A DNA stretch of 20,040 nucleotides from Peptococcaceae bacterium (lineage in GTDB: Bacteria; Bacillota; Peptococcia; Peptococcales; Peptococcaceae), in NCBI GenBank assembly GCA_017532485.1, contig JAFXJE010000095.1, positions 1-20,040 on the forward strand, given 5' to 3'. A program made the translations under genes and the position numbers. The first letter of the stretch is position 1, and each line of letters starts with the position of its first letter. Shown here piece by piece: positions 1 to 8,012 of this stretch. The notes beneath the pieces are model-generated. The model did no database searches and was not told the origin of the DNA. It worked only from the letters and a program-made list of their open reading frames with translations.

Positions 1-1890
1 AGATGCAGTCTGCTCTTGAGCTGTAGCTGCAATTTGTCCAACCATCATACTAACCTCTTGAGCATGATCTGCAACACTCTGCAGTTTTGCAGCAGAATTT
101 CCTACCAATTCCGCACCTTTAGTTACTGCAGCCATAGAAGCTTCGATAAGTTCTGCTGTACTCTTAGAAGCTTCTGCTGATTGTGCCGCTAAGGAACGAA
201 CTTCATCAGCTACTACGGCAAAGCCTTTACCAGCAGAACCGGCACGAGCCGCTTCAACTGCGGCATTTAAGGCTAGAATATTTGTTTGGAAAGCAATATC
301 TTCAATAGTTTTAATAATTTTACCAATTTCCTCAGAAGTCTGGCTGATGTTATCCATAGCAGCTACCAACTCTTGCATTTCTTGGTTACATTCAGCAGTC
401 AAACGACCTGCTTCCATAGCTTTCTCATTAGCATTAGCTGCATATTGACCTGCTTGAGCTACTTGATTATTAATATCATTAACCATAGCTGCCAATTCTT
501 CAGTAGAAGATGCCTGCTCTGTTGCACCCTGGGATAACGCCTGTGCACCAAAAGAAACTTGTTCCGAACCAGCATCTACTTGGTCTGCTGACAGACGAAT
601 TGTTTCTAAGGAATGGCTTAATAAGTTAACGGTATTTTCCATTTCATCTTTAATCTTACGGAAATCGCCATCAAAACTATTTTGGAAAGCCAACCGCAAA
701 TTGCCATTGCCCATTTCATGCAGTAAAGAAGCTATTTCATCAATATAGACAATATACATCCGCAAACGTTCTACCAAAGCTGTAATACTATTTGCCAACT
801 GACCAACTTCATCATTAGATTTAGCATTAACTTCCACATCTAAATTGCCTTCTGCCAATTGAGTGGCTACACCATTCAAAGCACGAACAGGACGAACAAT
901 TGTTGTAGCAATGATGATTGTTACTACTAACAGTAATAACCCACAGAAAACAAAACTGGAAACAACAATTGTGGTCATTGTAGTCGCTTCTTGAACATAT
1001 TCTTCCGAAGTCATACAACCTAATATACGCCATTCGATATCATCCAAATATTCTACTGCACCACAATATTCTGTATCGTTGCAACTATAAAGCATAGCTT
1101 CTGCCGAATCTAGATTAACAAGAACTTGATTCATATTGTCACTGTAGTTTACATCCTCTAAGGTACTCATAATTAAATCAGCATTAGGATGATATAAGAT
1201 ATTGCCGTCACAGTCATATACTGTTAAGTAACCTTCTTCACCAATTACAATAGAACTAACTTCCTCGATCAAGCTGTCTAAAGTAATATCAAAGGTAATA
1301 GCACCGACTAAGCGACCTTGGTCATAAATACCGGAGCAAACCGAAACAATCAGATTCCCAGTAACACCATCGATATAAGCAGCACTAACTATAGGTTTGC
1401 CGTTGCTCTTCATTACTTGTTGATACCAAGCTCTTGTCGGTGGATCATAATCAGTCAAAATAGAGCCGTCAGAAGAAATAAGTTGTCTTGCATCTGTAGC
1501 AGCAATACAAATAGCTGTCAATGCAGAGCCATAATTACCTCTTGCTTCATTCAATTCTTTCATTACTTGTTCATAATAAACGCTTTCCGTCATCAAAACA
1601 GATGGATCAGCATTACTAGCCAGTACATAATTGTAGACACTATCAATATCTGCCATTTGAGCTGCACCGGATAAGAAAGGTTGGAAAAAACCGTCAACCT
1701 GTTCTGCTGCTGTCCGAACTTGAGAACTGATTTCTATCTTCTTTAAGTCCTCTACGGTTTCCACAATTTGACTATGCAGAATTACGCCAATAGCCCCCAA
1801 GACAATGAATAAAGGAATACCTATTCCCAAAATCATTTTGTACTTAATACTAAAGCCAACACCTTTCCCCTTTTCTTTTTTCTTCAACAT
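1..1890 (-). CDS. Methyl-accepting chemotaxis protein with dCache sensor (3' end outside window)
   Basis: Membrane chemoreceptor that would signal to CheA/CheW. The reading frame is open from ATG at 1890 to the window edge (630 codons), so the C-terminus is missing. Order: a Lys-rich N-terminus, TM1 about residues 18-38, an extracytoplasmic double-Cache sensor about 40-300, TM2 about 305-328, HAMP about 328-380, then the coiled-coil signalling domain. The conserved hairpin tip is at about residues 529-567 (AFQTNILALNAAVEAARAG, then GFAVVADEVRSLA). The sensor carries Tyr148, Arg153, Trp155, Tyr156, Tyr172, Asp174 and Asp201 in the spacing I recall for the dCache_1AA amino-acid-binding motif, so an amino acid ligand is inferred. 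The ribosome site AAGGAGTG lies just before the ATG. No other chemotaxis gene is in the window, so it is likely an orphan receptor locus. Confidence 0.95.
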   Translation of the reverse strand, partial: MLKKKEKGKGVGFSIKYKMILGIGIPLFIVLGAIGVILHSQIVETVEDLKKIEISSQVRTAAEQVDGFFQPFLSGAAQMADIDSVYNYVLASNADPSVLMTESVYYEQVMKELNEARGNYGSALTAICIAATDARQLISSDGSILTDYDPPTRAWYQQVMKSNGKPIVSAAYIDGVTGNLIVSVCSGIYDQGRLVGAITFDITLDSLIEEVSSIVIGEEGYLTVYDCDGNILYHPNADLIMSTLEDVNYSDNMNQVLVNLDSAEAMLYSCNDTEYCGAVEYLDDIEWRILGCMTSEEYVQEATTMTTIVVSSFVFCGLLLLVVTIIIATTIVRPVRALNGVATQLAEGNLDVEVNAKSNDEVGQLANSITALVERLRMYIVYIDEIASLLHEMGNGNLRLAFQNSFDGDFRKIKDEMENTVNLLSHSLETIRLSADQVDAGSEQVSFGAQALSQGATEQASSTEELAAMVNDINNQVAQAGQYAANANEKAMEAGRLTAECNQEMQELVAAMDNISQTSEEIGKIIKTIEDIAFQTNILALNAAVEAARAGSAGKGFAVVADEVRSLAAQSAEASKSTAELIEASMAAVTKGAELVGNSAAKLQSVADHAQEVSMMVGQIAATAQEQTAS

Positions 1891-1925
1891 ATTTTTCACT
1901 CCTTGTCCGTAAAACTGTCACATTT

Positions 1926-1934
1926 ATTATAACA
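1926..1934 (-). promoter_or_regulatory. Extended -10 promoter for the chemoreceptor gene
   Basis: On the minus strand the motif TGTTATAAT (extended -10, perfect TATAAT) sits about 36 nt before the ATG at 1890, in very AT-rich DNA. I see no convincing -35 and no sigma-28 (FliA) type element, so vegetative transcription is inferred. Confidence 0.5.
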
Positions 1935-1981
1935 TATATTTATATATTTTACATTATAAAAGTGAAAAATATGGTAATTAT

Positions 1982-2497
1982 TCAAAATATGCCGAAAATC
2001 GTCGCTGCTGCCAGATATGGGGCAAAAGGAATTTCCTGCTGTTCTTCTTGGCAAAAAAGAAGAACAAATAAAGCTAAGCAGCAAGCTGTCATCAATAATT
2101 GCCAACTGGCTGCTGCACCAAAATGCAAACCTAGAGCTGCCAATAATTTTAAATCGCCACCACCCATACTTTCTTTTTTTAATAGTTTGTTCATCCCCAA
2201 AACCAAGAGAAGTACCGGAACTGTAATAGCCGTTGCCCCCCACAAACCATTAATAAGAGCTGATTTTCCCTCTACTGGTATACGCAATAAAGACAACAAA
2301 ACAACGGCTAGCTGCAAGCTATCCGGAATGAGCAGAGTTTGGCTGTCTATCCACGCTATCATCAACAGGCAAACTCCCAAGCCCCAGTAACGACAGCCTG
2401 TCCAACTTAACCCCCACCCCCAATATATAGCCAACGAATATGCTATTACTCCTCCGAACACACTTAGATGCCAAAACCCTCGAGCCAATTTTACCAC
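1982..2497 (-). CDS. Short type IV prepilin peptidase (A24 family), no methylase domain
   Basis: Integral membrane aspartic protease of the PilD/ComC type, which cleaves the leader of type IV prepilin-like proteins at the cytoplasmic membrane. The two catalytic aspartates are visible: Asp51 in AWIDSQTLLIPD and Asp115 in MGGGDLKLLAALG. About six hydrophobic segments fill the rest. At 171 aa it lacks the N-terminal cytoplasmic domain with paired CxxC motifs that full-length PilD (about 250 aa) carries; short forms such as CpaA/TadV are known, though the motifs here look PilD-like. The start is uncertain: GTG at 2497 directly follows an in-frame TAG and has no good ribosome site, and TTG at 2488 is an alternative. 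No pilin or secretion gene is nearby. It lies downstream of the antiporter operon terminator and so appears to be a separate unit. Confidence 0.85.
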   Translation of the reverse strand: MVKLARGFWHLSVFGGVIAYSLAIYWGWGLSWTGCRYWGLGVCLLMIAWIDSQTLLIPDSLQLAVVLLSLLRIPVEGKSALINGLWGATAITVPVLLLVLGMNKLLKKESMGGGDLKLLAALGLHFGAAASWQLLMTACCLALFVLLFCQEEQQEIPFAPYLAAATIFGIF

Positions 2498-2523
2498 AAC
2501 CTAATATCCATATTTTACCATTA

Positions 2524-2529
2524 TTATAA
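2524..2529 (-). promoter_or_regulatory. Possible -10 element for the prepilin peptidase gene
   Basis: A TATAAT hexamer on the minus strand lies 27 nt before the GTG at 2497 and after the operon terminator. No good -35 is present at 16-18 nt, so this is a weak call. Confidence 0.3.
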
Positions 2530-2574
2530 ATGATTTTTTCCTCTCCTACCAGCTATTTCTTCAATTTAAACTAC

Positions 2575-2614
2575 AAAAAAAGACCTCCAAGCCGTCATTC
2601 CGACTTGGAGGTCT
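2575..2614 (-). terminator. Rho-independent terminator of the antiporter operon
   Basis: A perfect 11-bp stem (AGACCTCCAAG at 2581-2591 pairing with 2604-2614) with a 12-nt loop is followed on the minus strand by seven T residues (2575-2581). It lies 12 nt after the stop of the last antiporter gene. Confidence 0.92.
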
Positions 2615-2626
2615 CTCATTCACTAC

Positions 2627-4375
2627 TTATTTTAGCGCAATGATTGCAATCGCAACCAATAAAGCTGTCATAGTAATAATCATTGGTTCACCAATAGCAC
2701 TTCTGTAACGTTCAGGTGTATAACCTTCCGGTACTGGACCATCACCATCACTTTCTAAACGATGTGGTTCCATATTTAAGAATTGCATTGGGTTAGCCAT
2801 TAAGCTGTTGAAAGCATTATAGAATACCAGACAAGCTTCCCCTAAAGCTGCACGAGTAGCACATACTAAAGAAGAAATACCCATTACTAAAGATACGAAT
2901 GGTTTACGATAGAACCAGTCGAAGTCTAAAGATAATTGAGAATGTGGTTTCATATGAGATAAATACATCATGAACGGAATTACAGCTACACATAACAACT
3001 GAATATATGCTGTGAAGTGGTCTACTGTAAAGACATGATATTCAAATTCCAATGGCAGACGGCTGTACAACAAGTCTGGGAATACACCGTACAGTACGCA
3101 TAAGAAGGAAGCAATACCCATTGCAATATACATACTTGTTGGTACAGGGCGTTTTACCACAACATTGTCATTATCTTCGTGGAAGAAAATGAAATAACCC
3201 ATTTTCAAAGTAATGGACAAGAATGTCGCAATACTAGCAATCTTCAAGCACATTTCCAACCATAAGTAACCAGCCTCTGCAGCACCAGTCATAATCAAAG
3301 ATTTACTGATAAAACCTGTGAAGAATGGTACACCGGAGATGGAGAAAGCAGCGATGAAGAAGAATAAAGTTACCAAAGGTAATTTCTTATACACACCGCC
3401 CAATTGGTTGATTTTGCGAATACCAGTAGTATAGATAATCGCACCAACGCACATGAACAATAAAGATTTAAACAATACGTTAGTGAAAGCATGAGCTACG
3501 GCACCATCCACAGCTAAAGCATTGCCTACCCCTAAACCAGCAACGATAAAACCAATCTGACCTACAATGTGGAAAGAAAGTAATCTGCGCATATCGTTTT
3601 CGATAATAACAAAGCAGGAAGCATATAAAGCCATGAATACACCTAAGTAAATCATGATTTCAGAACCACTGAATAATCTAATCATGCAGTAAGCAGCCAT
3701 TTTAGTGGTGAAACCACCCATAAATACGGAACCGGCAACAGTTGCTTCAGGATAAGCATCAGTAATCCAAGCGTGTAATGGAACTACCGCAGCATTAATC
3801 CCTACACCCAACATAATCAGCCAGTAAGCTGCATCGCAAGTACCTGTTAAGTTAGTGATTAAGAATTCACCACCACTTACTTTTAAGAAGATACCTGCCA
3901 ATAACAAGTTACCACCGGTCATATGAACCATTAAGTAACGGAAACCAGCTTTTCTAGAAGCAGGTGTATTGTTGCACCAGATTAAGAATAAGGAAGAAGC
4001 AGCAGTTAATTCCCAGAAGAAAATCATAGTCATCCAGTCACCGCACAAGGTAACACCTACGATACCACCTGCATAAACCATGCCTGCTAATACTTCCAAC
4101 CAACTTTCACTGTGCATGATGTAAAAGCCACCCATTACAGCCATAACACAGAAAACAAAACCAAAGAGCCAGTTCATTTTATCTAAATTGATAAAATGTA
4201 ATTCATAACCATTAATAAATGGTACTACCATCATAGAACCAGGTTGTAAGCCCAACATTGCAGCTAAAGCCAAGATAGGACCAATAGCTAATGGAAACTT
4301 ACGATATTTTTGTGGCAGGACAGCGGCAATAAAGCCAGTCAGAATTAAAATCAAACCAGGATGAAAATTACTCAT
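2627..4375 (-). CDS. Third antiporter-like subunit (MrpD/NuoL-like, 582 aa)
   Basis: Polytopic membrane subunit of the proton-conducting NuoL/M/N and MrpA/MrpD superfamily, expected to be one ion-translocating module of the complex encoded by this operon. Visible motifs: FFWELTAASS with the conserved TM5 glutamate (Glu122), GINAAVVPLHAW at the TM7 site, FTTKMAAYCMIR with Lys225, AFTNVLFKSLLFM, and FISKSLIM. The TM7 position that is lysine in the other two antiporter subunits here is asparagine (Asn194). Start: the frame is open further upstream, but ATG at 4375 has a GGGAGG ribosome site and its ATGAGTAA overlaps the stop of the preceding small gene by 8 nt, so I chose it. It ends with an extra hydrophobic helix just before the operon terminator. 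The family assignment is sure; the name MrpD, MrpA-like or NuoL is not, because these paralogues intergrade. Confidence 0.92.
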   Translation of the reverse strand: MSNFHPGLILILTGFIAAVLPQKYRKFPLAIGPILALAAMLGLQPGSMMVVPFINGYELHFINLDKMNWLFGFVFCVMAVMGGFYIMHSESWLEVLAGMVYAGGIVGVTLCGDWMTMIFFWELTAASSLFLIWCNNTPASRKAGFRYLMVHMTGGNLLLAGIFLKVSGGEFLITNLTGTCDAAYWLIMLGVGINAAVVPLHAWITDAYPEATVAGSVFMGGFTTKMAAYCMIRLFSGSEIMIYLGVFMALYASCFVIIENDMRRLLSFHIVGQIGFIVAGLGVGNALAVDGAVAHAFTNVLFKSLLFMCVGAIIYTTGIRKINQLGGVYKKLPLVTLFFFIAAFSISGVPFFTGFISKSLIMTGAAEAGYLWLEMCLKIASIATFLSITLKMGYFIFFHEDNDNVVVKRPVPTSMYIAMGIASFLCVLYGVFPDLLYSRLPLEFEYHVFTVDHFTAYIQLLCVAVIPFMMYLSHMKPHSQLSLDFDWFYRKPFVSLVMGISSLVCATRAALGEACLVFYNAFNSLMANPMQFLNMEPHRLESDGDGPVPEGYTPERYRSAIGEPMIITMTALLVAIAIIALK

Positions 4376-4619
4376 CGTTATCGTCGCCTCCCTTATCATA
4401 ATAATCTTCGTCACGTTGTACTAGTGGAGCTAAGATTTTTTTGGAGAATAAAATCAATGCCCAGCAGCCAACAAACGCAATCACGATATCTGCACCAGGG
4501 ATTGTATCCCAAATTGCATGGCCGTGTGGATGAGCAAAAAGAATTTCAACGACTAAAGATACTGCTGTTGCCCCAATTAAAATCATATAGATTAATTTTT
4601 TAGACAATTTTTCCATCAT
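4368..4619 (-). CDS. Small two-helix membrane protein of the Mrp/Mbh-like cluster
   Basis: An 83-aa protein with two predicted membrane segments (about residues 8-28 and 42-61), a histidine-containing connector (HPHGHAIWD), and a polar acidic tail with QRDEDYY. It has no catalytic motif. The final helix plus RDEDYYD tail resembles small proteins I recall beside multi-antiporter Mrp-like operons of anaerobic bacteria; this is from memory. It sits between two antiporter-like genes with overlaps on both sides (TGATG with the upstream gene, ATGAGTAA with the downstream one), so co-translation and a structural or assembly role in the same complex are inferred. The start may instead be GTG at 4622; GGAGG precedes both at workable distances. 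Confidence 0.8.
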   Translation of the reverse strand: MMEKLSKKLIYMILIGATAVSLVVEILFAHPHGHAIWDTIPGADIVIAFVGCWALILFSKKILAPLVQRDEDYYDKGGDDNDE

Positions 4620-6133
4620 CACCAGCCACCTCCAATCCAGCCCTGAGTGATGCTTTCAGCAGCCATAGTTGCCAAATCGTACAGATGTGGACCAAAGTTT
4701 GGCATAATACCTAAAATCACACTCAAAGTTGCTGTAACACAGATAGGAATTAACATAAAGTAATTAGCTTCTTTGAATTTAGTAAAGTTACCATGCTGAT
4801 TTTTCTTGAAGAATGCCAAGTAGGAAACAGGCATTAAGTAACTTAAAGCCAACAACGCACTACAAATCAAGATTACGATATAAAGTGGTTGATTTACTTG
4901 TAATGCACCTAACGCTAAGTTCCATTTACTGATAAAGCCGATTACTAAAGGCATACCAGCAATACCTAAAGAAGCAACTGTGAAGCAAGCCATAGTAATA
5001 GGCATTTGTTTACCTAAACCATGCATTTCACTAATATTTTCTTTATGAGTTGTAACAATAATTGCACCGGCGCACATAAAGAGAGTAATCTTCATCAACG
5101 CATGGGCAACAATGTGATAATACGCACCTAAAATACTTAATGGTGCTAATAAAGCTGCACCCAAAACAACATAAGATAATTGGCCTACTGTAGAGAAAGC
5201 CAATCTGCGTTTTAAGTTGTCCTGCTGCATAGCAATCAAGGAAGATGCGATAATGGTGAAAGCAGCAAACCAAGCTAAGATTTCTGCTACACCTAATTCA
5301 GCCAACAACTGAGGACCAAATACGAAACCAATTACTCTCAATACACAGAAACCACCGGCTTTAACTACGGCTACAGCATGCAGCAACGCAGAAACAGGTG
5401 TTGGCGCAACCATCGCAGATGGCAGCCAGCCATGTAATGGCATAACACCGGCTTTAACAGCACCAGCTAAAATCATCAATAAGAAGAGCAACTGTAATAC
5501 CCATTTTGGAGCCATATCGATAGTTAAGATACCACCAGCACGGAAATCTAAAGTACCGGCAAATACATAAACCATTACGATACCAGCTAAGAATAATTGA
5601 CCACAAACCAAGGTATACACTAAGTATTTACGACCTGCAAAACGAGCTTCCTCGTTTCTTGCATGGAATACTAATGGCCAAGTTGCAACTGTCAATAATT
5701 CATAGAATACGAAGAAAGTCAACAGGTTAGCAGACAATGCGATACCGATAGCAGCACACAATGCCACAGCGAAAGCTGCGAAGAAACCTGTTTGTTCTTT
5801 TTCGTGATGACCTCTCATATAACCGATAGCATAGAAAGAGACCGGAATATATAAGAAGGAAGATACACAAGCAAATACCATACCGGCAGGGTCAGTACGC
5901 AAAGTAAACCCTAAGGTATCAGTAATCTGAAACAAAGTGAATTCAAACACTGTGCCATTTAATACGGCCGGTACCATGGAGAAAATCAGACCAGCTTTGA
6001 TAAACGCTGCTGCCACACTCCAAAAATCACGCACATTTTCTTTTTTCCCGGTTAACATAATTAAAATCGCTGCCAGGAAAGAAACGCCTACCGCCAGAAA
6101 TGGTCTGACATCAATTACAGTTAATTCTGTCAT
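4619..6133 (-). CDS. Second antiporter-like subunit (MrpD/NuoM-like, 504 aa)
   Basis: Large polytopic membrane protein of the NuoM/MrpD family. It keeps the charged residues of the proton path: Glu145 in FVFYELLTVATWPL, Lys227 in AGAVKAGVMPLHGWLPSAM, Lys258 in LHAVAVVKAGGF, a lysine in VAHALMKITLFMCAGAI, and one in GFISKWN. The PLHGWLPSAMVAPTPVSALLH stretch is a family signature. It overlaps the upstream mrpD by 4 nt (ATGA) and the following small gene by a stop/start junction. This suggests a second ion-translocating unit in the same complex as MrpD, not a stand-alone transporter. Whether it carries Na+ or H+ cannot be read from sequence. Confidence 0.93.
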   Translation of the reverse strand: MTELTVIDVRPFLAVGVSFLAAILIMLTGKKENVRDFWSVAAAFIKAGLIFSMVPAVLNGTVFEFTLFQITDTLGFTLRTDPAGMVFACVSSFLYIPVSFYAIGYMRGHHEKEQTGFFAAFAVALCAAIGIALSANLLTFFVFYELLTVATWPLVFHARNEEARFAGRKYLVYTLVCGQLFLAGIVMVYVFAGTLDFRAGGILTIDMAPKWVLQLLFLLMILAGAVKAGVMPLHGWLPSAMVAPTPVSALLHAVAVVKAGGFCVLRVIGFVFGPQLLAELGVAEILAWFAAFTIIASSLIAMQQDNLKRRLAFSTVGQLSYVVLGAALLAPLSILGAYYHIVAHALMKITLFMCAGAIIVTTHKENISEMHGLGKQMPITMACFTVASLGIAGMPLVIGFISKWNLALGALQVNQPLYIVILICSALLALSYLMPVSYLAFFKKNQHGNFTKFKEANYFMLIPICVTATLSVILGIMPNFGPHLYDLATMAAESITQGWIGGGW

Positions 6134-7620
6134 CTCAAGAACACCTCCGGCAATCCTAATTTCACAATTTCGTTAACCAATACACCGTTGTATACGCCTA
6201 ATGCTAAGATAGCTACACCGAAGATAACAATCGGAATTAACATTTGTAATGGTAATTCAAACTTACCTACAGGGTTAATTTCTTTTAAATTAGCTGGTGG
6301 GTTAACAAATACATTTTCCATAACACGGAAGAAGTAAATTGCATTTAATAAGGTACTAATTACCAATACGGCAACATATACATACATTTCACTTTGTACT
6401 GCACCCAGCATGATATACCATTTACCAAAGAAACCGTTAGTTGGTGGAATACCAATCATACCTAAGGCAGCAATAACTAAAACGGTTACAGTCAAAGGCA
6501 TTTTTTTGCAAATTTGACCTAACTGACTGATGCGGAATTCACCGAAACGATATTGAATACCACCGATAACCATAAACAAGGAGCTCTTCATAACTGCATG
6601 GTTGATGATGTGTAAAACAGCACCGATTAAACCATACAAGTTGCCTACTGCTAAACCTACAGCGATATAACCAATTTGAGCCACGCTGGAGTAAGCCAAC
6701 ATTCTGCGAAAGTCGTCTTGAGCAATAGCCATTACGGAGCCTAAAATAATACCCAAAGCACCTAATACACCCACGATAAATAAGCCATGTTGTACGAATA
6801 AATGTTGTGCCCCGAAAATATAGAAGAAGAAACGCAACATTGCATACATAGGAACTTTAGCCATTGCACCGGCGATTAATGGTGCAGCACCTGGATGGGA
6901 GAAAGTATAGGAGTCTGGCTGCCAGCCATGGAATGGGAATAAAGCAGCTTTAATCCCTAATGCTGCGATTAATAACGCAACTGTCATCAAAATCAACGGA
7001 GAGTCCATTTGAGCTTGCAGCAATACACCTAAATCTGCCATATTTAAGGAACCGGTCTTTGCATACATGAAACCGACACCCAACAGATATAAGGAAGCAG
7101 CGATTGTCCCGATTAACAAATAACGGAAAGCTGCTAAAGTACCTCTGTTTCCACCTAAAGCAATTAAACCATAACCGGATAAAGAAGCAATTTCCAGATA
7201 TACATATAAGTTAAATACGTCGCCTGTCAATGTCATACCACTTAAACCAACGCATAACAAAGACATTAAGGTATAATAGCCACCCATATACAACCAGTTA
7301 GATTTTTTCAAAAACGGTGTACTATAAATGGCTGTAAATAACGCAACGAATGTAATCATTGCCACGATGAAACCATTTAATGGGTCGACAACAAATTCAA
7401 TACCAAGTGGTGGTTCCCAGTTACCAAACCAATAGTGAATTGCTTGTCCGCCACCTTGTAAAGTTTGTAATAACAAACCTACAGCACAAAGAAACGCACC
7501 TGCTAAAGCAGCAACAGAAACCCATTTTCCTGCTTGTCTATGGAAGTAGCTGAAGAATGGACTTAATAAAGCAGCACTCAAGGGCAGTAATACGATTAAA
7601 ATTGGAAAATGTTGACTCAT
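6130..7620 (-). CDS. mrpD: Na+/H+ antiporter subunit D (MrpD/MnhD/MbhH-like, 496 aa)
   Basis: Core antiporter subunit of the Mrp complex, homologous to complex I NuoN/NuoM and to MbhH. About 14 membrane helices. Key residues visible: Glu143 in YLEIASLSGYGLIALG (TM5), Lys224 in GIKAALFPFHGWQPDSY (TM7), Lys255 in GAMAKVPMYAMLR (TM8), a lysine in IINHAVMKSSLFM, and GFFGKWYI near TM12. The length is normal for MrpD (about 490-500 aa). It starts with ATGA overlapping the mrpC stop, in the usual B-C-D gene order, which makes this the canonical D subunit among the three related proteins. Confidence 0.95.
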   Translation of the reverse strand: MSQHFPILIVLLPLSAALLSPFFSYFHRQAGKWVSVAALAGAFLCAVGLLLQTLQGGGQAIHYWFGNWEPPLGIEFVVDPLNGFIVAMITFVALFTAIYSTPFLKKSNWLYMGGYYTLMSLLCVGLSGMTLTGDVFNLYVYLEIASLSGYGLIALGGNRGTLAAFRYLLIGTIAASLYLLGVGFMYAKTGSLNMADLGVLLQAQMDSPLILMTVALLIAALGIKAALFPFHGWQPDSYTFSHPGAAPLIAGAMAKVPMYAMLRFFFYIFGAQHLFVQHGLFIVGVLGALGIILGSVMAIAQDDFRRMLAYSSVAQIGYIAVGLAVGNLYGLIGAVLHIINHAVMKSSLFMVIGGIQYRFGEFRISQLGQICKKMPLTVTVLVIAALGMIGIPPTNGFFGKWYIMLGAVQSEMYVYVAVLVISTLLNAIYFFRVMENVFVNPPANLKEINPVGKFELPLQMLIPIVIFGVAILALGVYNGVLVNEIVKLGLPEVFLR

Positions 7621-8012
7621 TCTTTATCTGCCCTCCTTAAAATATCATCTTCTTCAACAGAACCATAAGTTTCTTTTATTCTCATCAATAAAGCAATAGC
7701 AACCCCTGTTGTCCCCAAGCTTACTACAATGGCTGTCAGCATCAAAGCATGAGGCAGCGGGTTAATATATAAATTCGGGTCTGTGGTAATTCCATTTAAA
7801 ATTGGAATCATCCCACCTTCCTTTTGGGCAAAGCATAAGAAGAAGAAAATTACTGCAACTTGCATAACATTCATAGCCATCATTTTCTTCATATAGTTCT
7901 TACTAACAATCATCCCGTATAACCCTAAAAACAATAAAATCAGAACGAGAGAATAGATGCCTTTGGTAGCCAGAAAATTATTGATTAAATCAAGTGTACC
8001 CGGATTACTCAT
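7617..8012 (-). CDS. mrpC: Na+/H+ antiporter subunit C (NuoK-like)
   Basis: A 131-aa membrane protein with three helices, homologous to MrpC/MbhG and complex I NuoK. The signature NPLPHALMLTAIVVSLGTTGVAIAL is at about residues 82-106, and an N-terminal helix pair contains the KKMMAMNVMQVAVIFFFL segment. The ATG at 8012 overlaps the mrpB stop by 8 nt through ATGAGTAA, and the gene overlaps mrpD by 4 nt. Its role is to help form the lateral channel beside MrpD. Confidence 0.95.
   Translation of the reverse strand: MSNPGTLDLINNFLATKGIYSLVLILLFLGLYGMIVSKNYMKKMMAMNVMQVAVIFFFLCFAQKEGGMIPILNGITTDPNLYINPLPHALMLTAIVVSLGTTGVAIALLMRIKETYGSVEEDDILRRADKE

Noticed and set aside
286..1674. Several open frames on the plus strand and other frames inside the chemoreceptor region
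   Set aside because: They are Ser/Cys/His-rich translations antisense to a clear receptor gene, with no ribosome sites or family motifs.
1962..2390. A 142-codon plus-strand frame opposite the prepilin peptidase
   Set aside because: It is antisense to both catalytic motifs of the peptidase and has no recognisable domain.
4376..4414. A 13-residue N-terminal extension of the third antiporter subunit
   Set aside because: It would overlap the small upstream gene by 47 nt; ATG at 4375 has a proper ribosome site and gives a normal N-terminus.
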